Assembly (NCBI GenBank): GCA_016110215.1 | Contig: JADWQD010000005.1 | Coordinates: forward strand, 1,116,001-1,180,000 | Reading direction: 5' to 3' | Source: Capronia americana | Taxonomy: Eukaryota > Ascomycota > Eurotiomycetes > Chaetothyriales > Herpotrichiellaceae | DNA: 64,000 bases | Shown here: piece after piece, positions 12,104 to 21,780 of the stretch | How the letters are laid out: each line of letters opens with the position of its first letter | Numbering within the stretch: position 1 is the stretch's first letter | The notes under the pieces: generated by a model | Told to the model about the DNA's origin: nothing | Databases searched by the model: none | The model's input: only the letters and a program-made list of their open reading frames with translations | Program-made: the position numbers and the translations under genes

Positions 12104-12839
12104 CTGGTGTTGTGGCGTGGCGCTGTCGGTTTGGCACCGTCTGCCTGCCTACCTGCCTTATCGACTCTCGACTCTCGACTCTTGGGATTCGAACTTTTTA
12201 CTAAGCGTGGTAGAAATGCGTGAGAAATACGAAGGACAGCGTGTTGACGGGTAGGATCTCGAGTTGGCCCCCCCCTCGACCTTTGTTTGCGCATGATCTG
12301 GAAGTGGGAATTTGAGACCAGTCTCGGTGGAATGAATGGTGGCATTCGCCTGGCCCGTTCCGGTAGAGGTAAAGGTAGACCATAGGATAGGCCGAGAATC
12401 TGAGAGAGGTATTCGAATTTCATGTTGGAATGTGCAGAGTACGTACACAAAATGTACCTAGATATTTATTATATGGATGGATGGATGGATGGACAACATA
12501 GGACCACGGTGCAAGATGCCAGCGTCCCGTGATATCGAAATGGAGATGTCAGATATGACAGTTATAAGTAAAATGTGAAATGTGGAGGTCTCAAGTCCGG
12601 TAGATCGACTTAGACTTGGTCAGAGGAAATATATTATGTGATGTGATGTGACATGATATGTTTGTGGTCAAGCTGGTAGAGAGAGTCGCTCGCCATGGGC
12701 CGATATTCAAATCATTAATCAATGGCTGTTAGACTCTGGGATATAAACATCTTGAGAGTACTCGGCAGTAGATCCACGTTTACTGAGAGTACTCCGTATC
12801 CGAGTTGCATATCCTAATACTTCGATCCAGGAATCGTAC
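12104..12839. other. Upstream region of kinase-family gene, low-complexity
   Basis: No gene supported. Overlapping minus-strand open frames at 12158-12450 lack family resemblance. Contains two microsatellite-like tracts, ATGG repeats at 12473-12492 and GATGT repeats near 12635-12650. Confidence 0.5.
12473..12492. repeat. (ATGG)5 microsatellite
   Basis: Five uninterrupted ATGG units followed by ACAACATAGG. Confidence 0.9.
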
Positions 12840-13033
12840 GTAACAACACACTACTGCTGACACGAATGATCCAGTCGATTGTTAGACTAAGACACCTCAT
12901 AAGGGCAGGTTGAATACTCACGCCAGAAGACTATAGAAGATGCTTGTCCCAGTGTCCATCACGTTATTAGCATTGGCTGCACCCGTGGCAGCCTTACCCT
13001 GAGCGGCAGTAGCTGCGGAATCGGTCGGGGAAC
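12840..13033 (+). repeat. Direct repeat copy A, related to 21585-21780
   Basis: About 195 bp clearly similar to 21585-21780 in the same orientation. Shared words include GACACCTCATAAG/AACACCTCACAAG, AGAAGACTATAGAA/AGAAGACTGTAGAA, ACCCGTGGCAGCCT and CTGCGGAATCGGTCG. On the minus strand both copies could encode the C-terminal end of a small Ala/Thr-rich protein (TGTSIFYSLLA here, TGKGIFYSLLA in the other). In this copy a GTGAGT donor follows at once. Neither copy has a recognisable start, so both are probably gene debris. Copy A is fused directly to the kinase pseudogene at about 13034. Confidence 0.75.
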
Positions 13034-13463
13034 GTTCTCTGGGATCACGACATGTAAGGCTTTGATCGATCAGTGTTCTCCGAGCGCTTATGCTTAACCT
13101 TTGGCTGTTATATAAACCTATGTGGCGCCGCCAGGAGACTGTTCAACACGCCAGCCTAACTCGACTGTTTCGGGGTGAGCGTACCTTCATGAAACATGAC
13201 TGCTCGTTGCCACTAGAGTCTTCGGTGTCGATTTTAGTGGTGTTGGCCCAGAATGAGGCTCTATATGTTGCAGACCAAGTGACTCGTACACCTCCGGGGA
13301 GAGCTACGTCCTCGAAATTATGAATACCCGAGTGAGCGGAGGAGATAAAAGGTAGCTGCAAGGACATTTATATCTACCTCTACCCCTTCGTACTTTATAT
13401 CCTCAGGGATAGTGGGCACCTCGAATTCCGGATCGACGTAAACTATGTTGTCGGGCTCAATAT
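13034..13463 (-). pseudogene. Decayed partial copy of the fructosamine-kinase-family gene
   Basis: The minus strand matches the first exons and introns of the intact gene at 10771-12103. 13463-13355 corresponds to exon 1 (VDPEFEVPTIPED against IDAEFEAPTIPEH), 13330-13185 to exon 2 (SFWANTTKIDTED against SFWALGVKIDTED), and 13110-13034 to the start of exon 3 (around 11700-11620). It stops there, so the catalytic lobe is missing. The start codon is lost (ATG became ATA), a GTG-to-ATA change spoils the exon-3 border, and several differences are G:C to A:T. It is a truncated, untranslatable duplicate. Confidence 0.85.
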
Positions 13464-14541
13464 TCGACTCACAATGGTCACTAATCTCAGGGAGATATAC
13501 AGGGTTGCTAGTGCATCTCATCCTGGGGCTGATAATTAGTATGTCCTTCGGCTCTGGCATCGGCTGGGCTTTTATTTATGCAGAGGCATTCTTCAAAGGT
13601 GAAACATGGAAAGCTGAGCGTTCAATGAAACATCGCTTGGGAAACCCCTTTGAATGGTAGACAGGGGCTCGCCTGATGAGTTCTGAAGATTCTCGCCGGC
13701 CCCCACAATAGAACACGCGTGCCTGTCACATCGGAGACAGAGGCGCCGGGACGGGGCAGCCAGCTTCCCCAGGCGCCTGCTAACTTCCCGGCGCTTAAAT
13801 CTACGCCTCCAAAAGGACATTTTTCTCACTATCGGCCACCCTCCATGTTGCGTAACGATATGTGGGAAGCACTCCTTTCTCCCTAGAGATCAACAGCGGC
13901 ACGGGCATCCAAAAACTTGTTGCCAAACATTAAAAACGGACGGGGCGATGTTTCAGCATCCAAGCCACCTACTGTGGAAATGTAACCAGATCAGGCGGAA
14001 GGTTGCATGTCGGCCTGCGTCTAGTAATCTCCCAGAAAGAGCAATCCAATGATTTCTTCCTCTTACCTGCGCCCTGATCCAGGCAGATCAACCCGCCGCC
14101 CTCCCAGAGTACTTCCCAAGATTCTTCCGGCTCTGAGAAAGCTGAGGTTGACGCGATAGTGCGAGATTTGGTCGGCTAGTGCATGAACACTAGGCGGCTG
14201 GCCAGCAGAACCCTTCACAACTTGTTCTGTGAGGATCATCGCCAAAGTCGCTGGACATGAGATTTCTACATAGCGAGACACGCATATGAGCCATCGTCTC
14301 TTTGGTATGTTGCTCCTCAATTCTGCCGTATTGTGTCCGCGGGACCTTTCGAGTGATCCATGGTCAGGAACATCCTGCTGAGCTCAAACAGTGATGCTCA
14401 ATACCCCCATGGGACGCTAGTATGACTGGTACACCGACTGTTCCGTTGTCAGACTGATTTTCTGCCCTGATGCTTGCCTGTACGAGCGGCTCCCCTTCAT
14501 CCTACCCTATCTCATATTCCAGCAACAATACATAGCACAGC
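13464..14541. other. Intergenic region upstream of the NLR-like gene
   Basis: No gene supported. A few minus-strand open frames of up to 85 codons (for example 14063-14320) match no family. It contains the promoter of the NACHT gene at its right end. Confidence 0.5.
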
Positions 14542-17500
14542 ATGGTCGAGCCGACGAGGTCACCACGGCCCCTGCACGGTCGGAATTCGAGCAATGACAA
14601 TCCTCAGGCCTCAGTGGATTCCTCCTCCAGGCGAATACTTAGTTTCATACCGTATAGATCCTCGGAGGAGAGGATAGCGACGAAGAAGCGAAAGGTTGAA
14701 ACCAACCCTCGAGGGTTGACAGAGCTATATTCAGCTGCCGAGCCTCAAGTTGACTTCGTTTTCGTGCATGGTCTGAGGGGAGGTTCCGTCAAGACTTGGT
14801 GCCACAAAGAAGACTTGGACTTGTTCTGGCCGAAGGAATGGCTTGCCGTCGATGAAGACTTGAGGCACCGAGTACGGACGTCTTCATTTGGATATGCCAA
14901 CGACTGGCTGACGTCCAAGTCAAGTCAGCTCACGCTGCATGACTTCGGGCGTGATCTCATATACCAGCTGGATAATTCACCCTACTTGCGAAAGGACCAA
15001 CACAAACCGATCGTACTCATTGGGCACTCTATGGGCGGCTTGGTCATCAAAAAGGCTTTCTTGCTGGCGCACCAACAAGGGAAGGAGATTGCAAGCCGGA
15101 TCAAATGCATTATTTTTCTCGCAACACCGCATCGAGGGTCCGCTGCAGCGGAACTACTCAGTAACATCCTCGACTTGGTAGGATGGGAAAAGCCTTTCGT
15201 TGAGGATCTCTGCCGCAACTCAAGCGCATTGCAGGTGATTAATGACGAGTTCAGGCATGTGGTCCGCTCAGAGAATCTACGTTTGTGGAGCTTCTATGAA
15301 ACCCGAGCGATGATCGGGTCGACGCTGATTGTAAAGGAGGGTTCAGCTGTCCTCGGCTACGACAAAGAAGAGGTCAACATGGTATTTGCGGACCATCGAA
15401 GTATCTGCAAGTTTGAAACCCCTGAGGATCCCACCTATCTGAATCTGCGAAACACTCTTCTGCGGATAACGGATATTTTAACTTCAGAGTCGCAAATGGA
15501 GATGTCGCAAGAGAAGGTGGAACAGATGGCCGCCCTAGAGACATATCTGAACATCCTTCACCCGCCGCACTTTGACCTTGACCAGCAGTGCGACAAACAA
15601 ATCGAGCAGTCCTGCACATGGCTAGAGCGGCGTCCTGAGTTTCAAAGCTGGCTGGATGGTGACGCCCAGTCGACTACCATTCCAAACGAGTCGCCTCGTA
15701 TTCGGACATTGCAACGGCGCTCAACGGTATCCCTGTCCGGCCGCCGCAGTGTATACTGGTTAACGGGCAATCCGGGAGCTGGAAAGTCCGTGTGTGCTGC
15801 CCATGTTATTACCCGGCTTCAGACTCAGGAACGTGATTGCGCCTATCATTTCATCGGGGCAGGCGAAAAAGCGAAGACACGAGTCAGTTCATTATTGCTC
15901 TCGATTGCATTTCAAATGGCTGAGATGCATGAGTGCATAAGGAAAGCTCTGACGGAACTGCAGAATGCAAGGAGTTCCTTTGATGGAGATGATGACGGCG
16001 CGGTATGGAGAAAGCTCTTCGTCAATTGCATACTGAAGTCGCCGATCCGAAAGCCTCAGTATTGGGTCATTGATGCTGTGGATGAGTGCGCCGCGGCGGA
16101 CAAATTCTTCCAGAAGCTCAATACGCTTGAGTCTTCGTTTGATCTATGGATTTTTATGACCAGCCGACATTCGTCCAAATTAGAGGGCCTTTTCAGAAAG
16201 CTTGGAAGCAGTATTCGCACAACAATGGACTCAATCCAATCTAATGACACCGAGGCTGACATGAGGCTCTATCTGTGTTCTCGCCTTGAAAGTCTCCCTA
16301 TTGAGAATGTCACCGAGCGCAATGCCATGGTCGAAACACTGCTGCAGAAGGCCAACAGTAGCTTCCTGTGGCTCAAATTAGTCAGCCACGAGCTTGAAGG
16401 AGTCTACTCGCAAGGCTCGATAGATGAGGTACTCAGTGAAGTTCCTTTTGAGATGTCCAAGCTGTATGACCGAGCTTTGGGATTTGTACGTACGCTGAAG
16501 CGAGCGAGTGACCGTCAGATGGGCGAAGCAGTACTAATCTGGTGTGCATGCGCAATGCGACCTCTAACGCTGGAAGAGCTCACCGTCGCCCTCAATCAAT
16601 ACGATGGCGAAGATGTGTCAAGGCTGGACGCGGACAGCAAGGGATACAAAGTGACGAACCTAAAGGCATTCATTGAAGGGCCCTGTGGCGGGCTGCTGTT
16701 TGTTGATGCCAGAGGCTGTGTACAGTTCGTGCATGCAACTGCCCGCGAGTACATTCTCGATACGCAGAACCCCAAACTCAACATAACCCGAGCCGCTGGC
16801 AATGAGAAATTGGCAATAGCATGCCTGAAGTGTCTCGTGAAAGAATTGGCAGCCACGCGCAATCCCTCGCTCGGAGGTAATGACGCTTGGCTGATGCGCA
16901 ATCGTACCGTCTTTGTCAATTACGCCAGCAGCGCATTTTCAGAGCATGTCGCGAGCTCTTCATCTGGGTCACACCAGTTACTCCAAGACGTTGCCAGCTT
17001 CTTGTCGAGCACTGCTCTGGCTTGGATTGAGAACATCGCGACCCAACAACGATCGCTGCATCCCCTAATCAGGGCGGCCAAGAACTTCAAGGAATTCTTG
17101 AGAAGGCGAGTCAAGTACGAGCATCCGCTGGGACACGATTTCAAAACTCTCGATGGCTGGTCCACAGACTTGGTCAGATTGGTTGCGAAATTCGGGCGAT
17201 ATCTCAGAAGCAATCCAAGCTGTATTCACAATCTCATTCCCTGGGTTGCACCTCGCCAGTCCAGGCTCTCTCGAGCGGTCCATGACGGGCCCAGGTGGCT
17301 AGAGATGGCAGGCCCGGCATCGCAGGCTTGGGATGACTGCGTGTGCGCAATCCAGTACAAAGACAGCAGGGGCACGTGCCTCGCAACTGGCGAGAACCTC
17401 TTTGCGATCGGTCTAAAAAATGGTGTAGTCATCGTGTATGACCAATCCACCTGCCAGGAGAAATTGTCAGTCAAGCACACACCGCCCGCAGAGATGTCCC

Positions 17501-19386
17501 AAGGTGACTCGAGCTTTCAGGGAAGACCGCCTTTAACAGTGCGGCTCCTGGCCTTCGACTCTTCGGATTCACAGTTCGCTTCCGCCAGCGTCCATTCAAT
17601 CTGCGTCTGGTCAGTTGAGGGAGAATTACTGCAAACATTCTCGCTGCAGGAACCCTGTGTATCGATGAGGTTCTCTGTAGATCAGGATGGGCTTCTCGGT
17701 ATCACGCGGTCGAGCCGAGTGGTTCGCTGGCAGCTTCGGGAAGAGGAAGACATGTTGTCTGTCCCCACTGTGTATAGTAGACGGCTGTCTACAGGAAACA
17801 CAAGACTCTCGGTATCTGACCTACCGCCCCAGGCACCTCTCGCAGCTGCCATCAACTCGGACCAGTCTATGGTAGCCATGCTGTACAGGGGGAGGCCGAT
17901 ATATATCTGTTTCCTGGAAGACGGCACCGTCCTAGGAACATGTGGAAGGGATGCGGGATCAAGTGCACCTAATATTTCGGTCCAGACAGCTTTATTCAAT
18001 CCAAACCCCGAACTGAGCCTACTTGCGGTGGCATACCAAGATGGAGAGCTTGCAGTTTACGACGCCTGGGCCCGCAAGGAGCTCGTCAGCATTGACGGTG
18101 ACGCCTATTCACTTGCTGCAACGCCGGATGGCCGGACATTGGGAACCGGAAATACTCGTGGGGTGATCAGTCTGTGGGATTTCGAGACCCTTTGCTTGCT
18201 TTGTTCGATTGGCAGTGGCTGTGAAGAGATCCGAAGTCTGGCTTTTTCCGGAGATGGGCTTCGTGTTGTCGACATTCGTGATTCAAGCACCAAGATCTGG
18301 GAGCCGAGTGCTCTGGTGCGACGATCAGCTGAGGAAAATGCCAGCATGACTGATGCGGTGGCGCTGGATGCACCTATTATTGCTGCCGGGGACGAGATCG
18401 TCTCAATCACCGCCATGTGTCCTGATGATATTGGTCAGTTCATATACGCAGGGCGTGATGATGGCTCCGTTGTTGCGTACGGAGTGAGCACCGGTGTCGT
18501 CGACGCAGAGTTGTACACCCATGCACGAGGACTGTTCATCTCGGCAATCACGTTTCGAGAAGGCATGCTGGGAAGTGTCGATGCCGGGGGCAGTGTCATT
18601 GTCCAAAGACTGCCACAACTGGCTGGGCAAGACGACGATGATGACTTGCTGTTGTCGCAATTCGATGTTATGTCACCAGTGCGGCAATTGTTATTCAATG
18701 ACGACGGATCTCGACTCTTGGTAGCCAGTGCCAAGCACGATACTGTTTGGAACGTTCTCACCGGCCAACGATGCACGGAAATAAGTCTGCAATCGAGTCT
18801 CTCGCAGACTCCCCGGCAGTGGGTCAGACTGGGAAAGAGCGTGGGGATCGTGACTCGGTCGTCACTTGAATTGTATGACTGGGACGCCATGGGGCATGTT
18901 TGTATGCCGCCGCTGCCGATTCCCAACTCGCTGGCTGAGGCTTTCGTGGCCACCTCCACACAGGAGGTACTAGTGCAAGGCCCGGCATATGACATTGTTG
19001 CGTGCGCCATTTCCCGCGCTGATTTGTCTGGGACGAGGATAATTGGATGGTCCGGGAGCATCCCACAACATGCAGCTGTCGAGCTCCAGTTCTCCACACG
19101 CTCGTTCTTCTTGGATATACCGGGTCCGGCAATCAAATCGTTCATCGGAATTTACTCAGACCTCGCCATATACCTCGACGACGATTTGTGGGTATGCTCT
19201 GTGAAGTTGGATGACGCGGTGCCGCCCACTACTCCCCAGGTCCAACGACATTTTTTCATTCCATCTGATTTGGTGCGCGCTAGCGAGGAGTGCAGATCGA
19301 TTGTTACGGCTCAAGGCAATATCGTCTTCGCAAAGGAAGGCGAGCTGGCGATTGTGAAAGGTGGCTTAAGCTGGTGTTGTCGTTAG
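14542..19386 (+). CDS. NLR-like protein: alpha/beta hydrolase, NACHT, WD40-type repeats
   Basis: A single uninterrupted frame of 1614 residues. Residues 70-300 form an alpha/beta-hydrolase (DUF676/PGAP1/SesB-like) with FVHGLRGG at 74-81, the nucleophile elbow GHSMGG at 161-166 and a following LATPHRGS, so the serine nucleophile is intact. NACHT follows, with Walker A GNPGAGKS at 409-416 and Walker B VIDAVDE at 509-515. From about 940 to 1600 come divergent WD40/beta-propeller-like repeats (ISLWDFETL, STKIWEPS, SVEGELLQ). This is the effector-STAND-sensor layout of fungal NOD-like receptors, which act in non-self recognition and regulated cell death. The repeats are old and degenerate, not the near-identical kind that undergo rapid reshuffling. 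The ATG at 14542 is the first in frame. Function is inferred from architecture. Confidence 0.9.
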   Translation: MVEPTRSPRPLHGRNSSNDNPQASVDSSSRRILSFIPYRSSEERIATKKRKVETNPRGLTELYSAAEPQVDFVFVHGLRGGSVKTWCHKEDLDLFWPKEWLAVDEDLRHRVRTSSFGYANDWLTSKSSQLTLHDFGRDLIYQLDNSPYLRKDQHKPIVLIGHSMGGLVIKKAFLLAHQQGKEIASRIKCIIFLATPHRGSAAAELLSNILDLVGWEKPFVEDLCRNSSALQVINDEFRHVVRSENLRLWSFYETRAMIGSTLIVKEGSAVLGYDKEEVNMVFADHRSICKFETPEDPTYLNLRNTLLRITDILTSESQMEMSQEKVEQMAALETYLNILHPPHFDLDQQCDKQIEQSCTWLERRPEFQSWLDGDAQSTTIPNESPRIRTLQRRSTVSLSGRRSVYWLTGNPGAGKSVCAAHVITRLQTQERDCAYHFIGAGEKAKTRVSSLLLSIAFQMAEMHECIRKALTELQNARSSFDGDDDGAVWRKLFVNCILKSPIRKPQYWVIDAVDECAAADKFFQKLNTLESSFDLWIFMTSRHSSKLEGLFRKLGSSIRTTMDSIQSNDTEADMRLYLCSRLESLPIENVTERNAMVETLLQKANSSFLWLKLVSHELEGVYSQGSIDEVLSEVPFEMSKLYDRALGFVRTLKRASDRQMGEAVLIWCACAMRPLTLEELTVALNQYDGEDVSRLDADSKGYKVTNLKAFIEGPCGGLLFVDARGCVQFVHATAREYILDTQNPKLNITRAAGNEKLAIACLKCLVKELAATRNPSLGGNDAWLMRNRTVFVNYASSAFSEHVASSSSGSHQLLQDVASFLSSTALAWIENIATQQRSLHPLIRAAKNFKEFLRRRVKYEHPLGHDFKTLDGWSTDLVRLVAKFGRYLRSNPSCIHNLIPWVAPRQSRLSRAVHDGPRWLEMAGPASQAWDDCVCAIQYKDSRGTCLATGENLFAIGLKNGVVIVYDQSTCQEKLSVKHTPPAEMSQGDSSFQGRPPLTVRLLAFDSSDSQFASASVHSICVWSVEGELLQTFSLQEPCVSMRFSVDQDGLLGITRSSRVVRWQLREEEDMLSVPTVYSRRLSTGNTRLSVSDLPPQAPLAAAINSDQSMVAMLYRGRPIYICFLEDGTVLGTCGRDAGSSAPNISVQTALFNPNPELSLLAVAYQDGELAVYDAWARKELVSIDGDAYSLAATPDGRTLGTGNTRGVISLWDFETLCLLCSIGSGCEEIRSLAFSGDGLRVVDIRDSSTKIWEPSALVRRSAEENASMTDAVALDAPIIAAGDEIVSITAMCPDDIGQFIYAGRDDGSVVAYGVSTGVVDAELYTHARGLFISAITFREGMLGSVDAGGSVIVQRLPQLAGQDDDDDLLLSQFDVMSPVRQLLFNDDGSRLLVASAKHDTVWNVLTGQRCTEISLQSSLSQTPRQWVRLGKSVGIVTRSSLELYDWDAMGHVCMPPLPIPNSLAEAFVATSTQEVLVQGPAYDIVACAISRADLSGTRIIGWSGSIPQHAAVELQFSTRSFFLDIPGPAIKSFIGIYSDLAIYLDDDLWVCSVKLDDAVPPTTPQVQRHFFIPSDLVRASEECRSIVTAQGNIVFAKEGELAIVKGGLSWCCR

Positions 19387-19402
19387 GGCTGGGTTGTAGT
19401 CT

Positions 19403-21088
19403 TCATGTCAGTCTTCGGTTTCTCCAGGTCATGCCGGACGACCTTATCAAGAAGGTCGCCAAGATGGAAGAAATCCCAGAAAACCCGGCCACGAGGGTAA
19501 AGACCCAGCCGTAGCCGAGCTCTTCGAGCAGAGGCTGCACAGCGGCGATTCCAGCCGCTGATAGGGCACAGCGTGTAATGTTCCCGGCGGCGGAAGCAGT
19601 GCTTGGATTCAATGGGAAAATGTCGACAAGTAACGTGTTGAACGTCTGAACGATACATGTCTGGAGGAAGCCCAGCGTGAACTGGAAGACTATGGGCAGT
19701 GCGGGATGTGTCCTTGTCTGACAAGCCCATCCGTAGCCGGACAAAAGAATCGAGGCCACGAGAATAAGAACATAAGCAAATCTAGTTCGAGCTTTCTCAA
19801 TCGGAAATGTTCGTATATCATCGCCAGTGACCCTGTTTATGGTAAAGCCCACCTGTTTGGCCGTCCGGCGATAATTAACATCGAGAAACCGGCCGTTCAG
19901 GAACCCGCCTAGGGCCACGCCCGTGCCAATGGCCAAGTAGGTGAGACCGAGCTTCAGTTCATTCAATCCGTAGTGATCGGTGAACAAGCCGGGCATTGTG
20001 GCTTGCAGACAATAATACGCCATGTAATGGTTCGCGCTGATCCATAGCACAAGGCTCGCGTCCCGGTACAGGACGATTCTCAGGGCAGGCACTGGATTGG
20101 GGACCCTGAACCCGCCTCCTCTCAAGCCTGACGAAGAAGCTATCCCCATCTCGACACTTTTCCCCCCAAGAGCATTGGCAGGATACTGTCTCCACCACGA
20201 CAAAAGCGGTCGATTCCATCGAGGCGCCATGAGCCGGCCGTTGTCGACGATCCTGCGGGAAGTCTCGGGGAAAGAAATCGCGAGGAGACCCAGAAAGCTC
20301 GCGCCAAGAAAGGTGAGAAACCAAAAGATCCAGCGCCATCCGGCCCGGTCGCTGATGATGCCGCCGAGCAGCGGTCCGACCGCGGGGCCTGTATTCGCCG
20401 CGACCATGGCGAGTCCGAGCATGTGGCCGCGTTCAGCCGGGGCCGCCACATCCGCCAGCACTCCGTAGCTGATGGCCGCGGTGGCGGAACAGCCGGCGCT
20501 CTGTAGCATGCGCAGTGCCACCAGTACAGCGTACGATGCGTTGAAGGAGTCCGAGGAGTCCGAGGAGGATGTATGATTGAGCGCCAACCCGAGTGATCCG
20601 GCGATGTAGATGGCGAACGTCAGGATATAAACGGGCCGCCGCCCGATCTTGTCCGCCAGATCGCCCACGAATAGGGGCGCAATTCCCTGAACCACAATGT
20701 AGGCCGTGATTGTCAGATTGATCTTTTGAACGGACACGTCCATGGCCCGTGACAGAGTGGGGATCACGGGGAAGTAGATGTTTGCCGTCATGGGGGAGAA
20801 GAACATGGCCATGCCCATCATCAGGGTTATTAGCCTTTTCTCGGCGCGCGTGAAGACCGTGTAATACCTTATTGGCGGTGACGTTGCTATGCCCGTGGTC
20901 GTGGGCGTGGCTAGGGCTGGGGCTGGGGCTGGGGCTTTGGATTCATCGCAATATTGCTGCTTGACGCTGGCAGCCGCCCCGGCGTGATGCTTCATTTCCT
21001 CGATCTCGGTCTTTGTCTCTGTCTCTGGCTTTGCCTCTGTCTGCTGGACGGTTGCCTTGGGCGGCGGATCTTGTGAAGACGTTGGCAT
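19403..21088 (-). CDS. MFS drug:H+ antiporter-1 family transporter, QDR-like
   Basis: Intronless, 561 residues, about 12 membrane segments. A hydrophilic N-terminal tail of about 80 residues contains an Ala-Pro repeat coded by GGGCTG repeats. The DHA1 motif A region reads GDLADKIGRRPVYI, and motif C (antiporter) is present in MVAANTGPAVGPLLGGII. Such proteins export drugs, amino-acid conjugates or polyamines across the plasma membrane. The stop codon lies only 16 bp from that of the NLR-like gene on the other strand, so the two genes converge and their transcripts must overlap. The long segment GWRWIFWFLTFLGASFLGLL is the usual TM6 region. The substrate is unknown. Confidence 0.9.
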   Translation of the reverse strand: MPTSSQDPPPKATVQQTEAKPETETKTEIEEMKHHAGAAASVKQQYCDESKAPAPAPALATPTTTGIATSPPIRYYTVFTRAEKRLITLMMGMAMFFSPMTANIYFPVIPTLSRAMDVSVQKINLTITAYIVVQGIAPLFVGDLADKIGRRPVYILTFAIYIAGSLGLALNHTSSSDSSDSFNASYAVLVALRMLQSAGCSATAAISYGVLADVAAPAERGHMLGLAMVAANTGPAVGPLLGGIISDRAGWRWIFWFLTFLGASFLGLLAISFPETSRRIVDNGRLMAPRWNRPLLSWWRQYPANALGGKSVEMGIASSSGLRGGGFRVPNPVPALRIVLYRDASLVLWISANHYMAYYCLQATMPGLFTDHYGLNELKLGLTYLAIGTGVALGGFLNGRFLDVNYRRTAKQVGFTINRVTGDDIRTFPIEKARTRFAYVLILVASILLSGYGWACQTRTHPALPIVFQFTLGFLQTCIVQTFNTLLVDIFPLNPSTASAAGNITRCALSAAGIAAVQPLLEELGYGWVFTLVAGFSGISSILATFLIRSSGMTWRNRRLT

Positions 21089-21584
21089 TGTTATCCCTTA
21101 TGTACGAGGTACCCGCGCCCCTTACGCCTGAGTGCACGTGCGCCCCCCAACATAAAAATAGTCTGAGTCCGCCAGGCCATCGGCGTCGCGGCCGTACACG
21201 GTTCTGTTTCCTCTTACCCTTCGGGCCTTCTCACCATTTTCTCTTTGATGTCAGTTCCTCTCGGCGGGACGAGGTAGACTCGGTCCGAAAAACTACTTGT
21301 TATAGTGGGTAGATAAATTGGGAGACAGGTACCGAGTACGGACCACGGTCGGTGAGCTCTGCCTGCCCCTGCCGTCGTCCCATGACATAATACCGCTGTA
21401 AGCATCCCCGCCGTGTTGATTACGTCCTCTGCACGTCGTTACCCGCCTTCAAGGGCTCGCGAATGAAAGTGGACTTTCACAAAGTTGAGTGAAGCTTGAT
21501 ACGCCCCGTAATGCCTCGTAGCGAATGCACGTCCATTAAAGAGCATTCTGTTCACATGTCGTTCTTTGTCCGCGAACTGTACGC
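21089..21584. other. Promoter side of QDR-like transporter gene
   Basis: No gene seen. Small open frames only. Confidence 0.5.
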
Positions 21585-21780
21585 AACAAAGCTCCACACC
21601 ACTGCTCACACGTGTGGTCCGGTTGACCGAGGATACCAAACACCTCACAAGAGCAGTTGAAAACAAAAGCAAGAAGACTGTAGAATATGCCCTTCCCAGT
21701 ATCCTTTACGTTATTGGCACCCGTGGCAGCCTCGACCTCGGTGGCAGTGACTGCGGAATCGGTCGAGGTCGCAGTATTAG
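21585..21780 (+). repeat. Direct repeat copy B, related to 12840-13033
   Basis: Same orientation as copy A. On the minus strand it can be read from about 21880 to 21640 as a Thr/Ala-rich tail (TTSGTIVDSW, TGANNVKDTGKGIFYSLLAF), but an in-frame TGA occurs just upstream (about 21909), so it is likely a pseudogene remnant of an unknown small surface or membrane protein. Copies A and B bracket the 8.5 kb with the NLR-like and QDR-like genes. Confidence 0.7.

Noticed and set aside
12785..12800. ACTCCGTA word, also near 43583 and 45491 and reversed near 35531
   Set aside because: Short words of this kind are frequent in fungal intergenic DNA; four occurrences in 64 kb do not show a functional element.
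20915..20940. GGGCTG repeats as a microsatellite of interest
   Set aside because: They are inside the QDR-like coding region and encode a plain Ala-Pro run in the disordered N-terminus.
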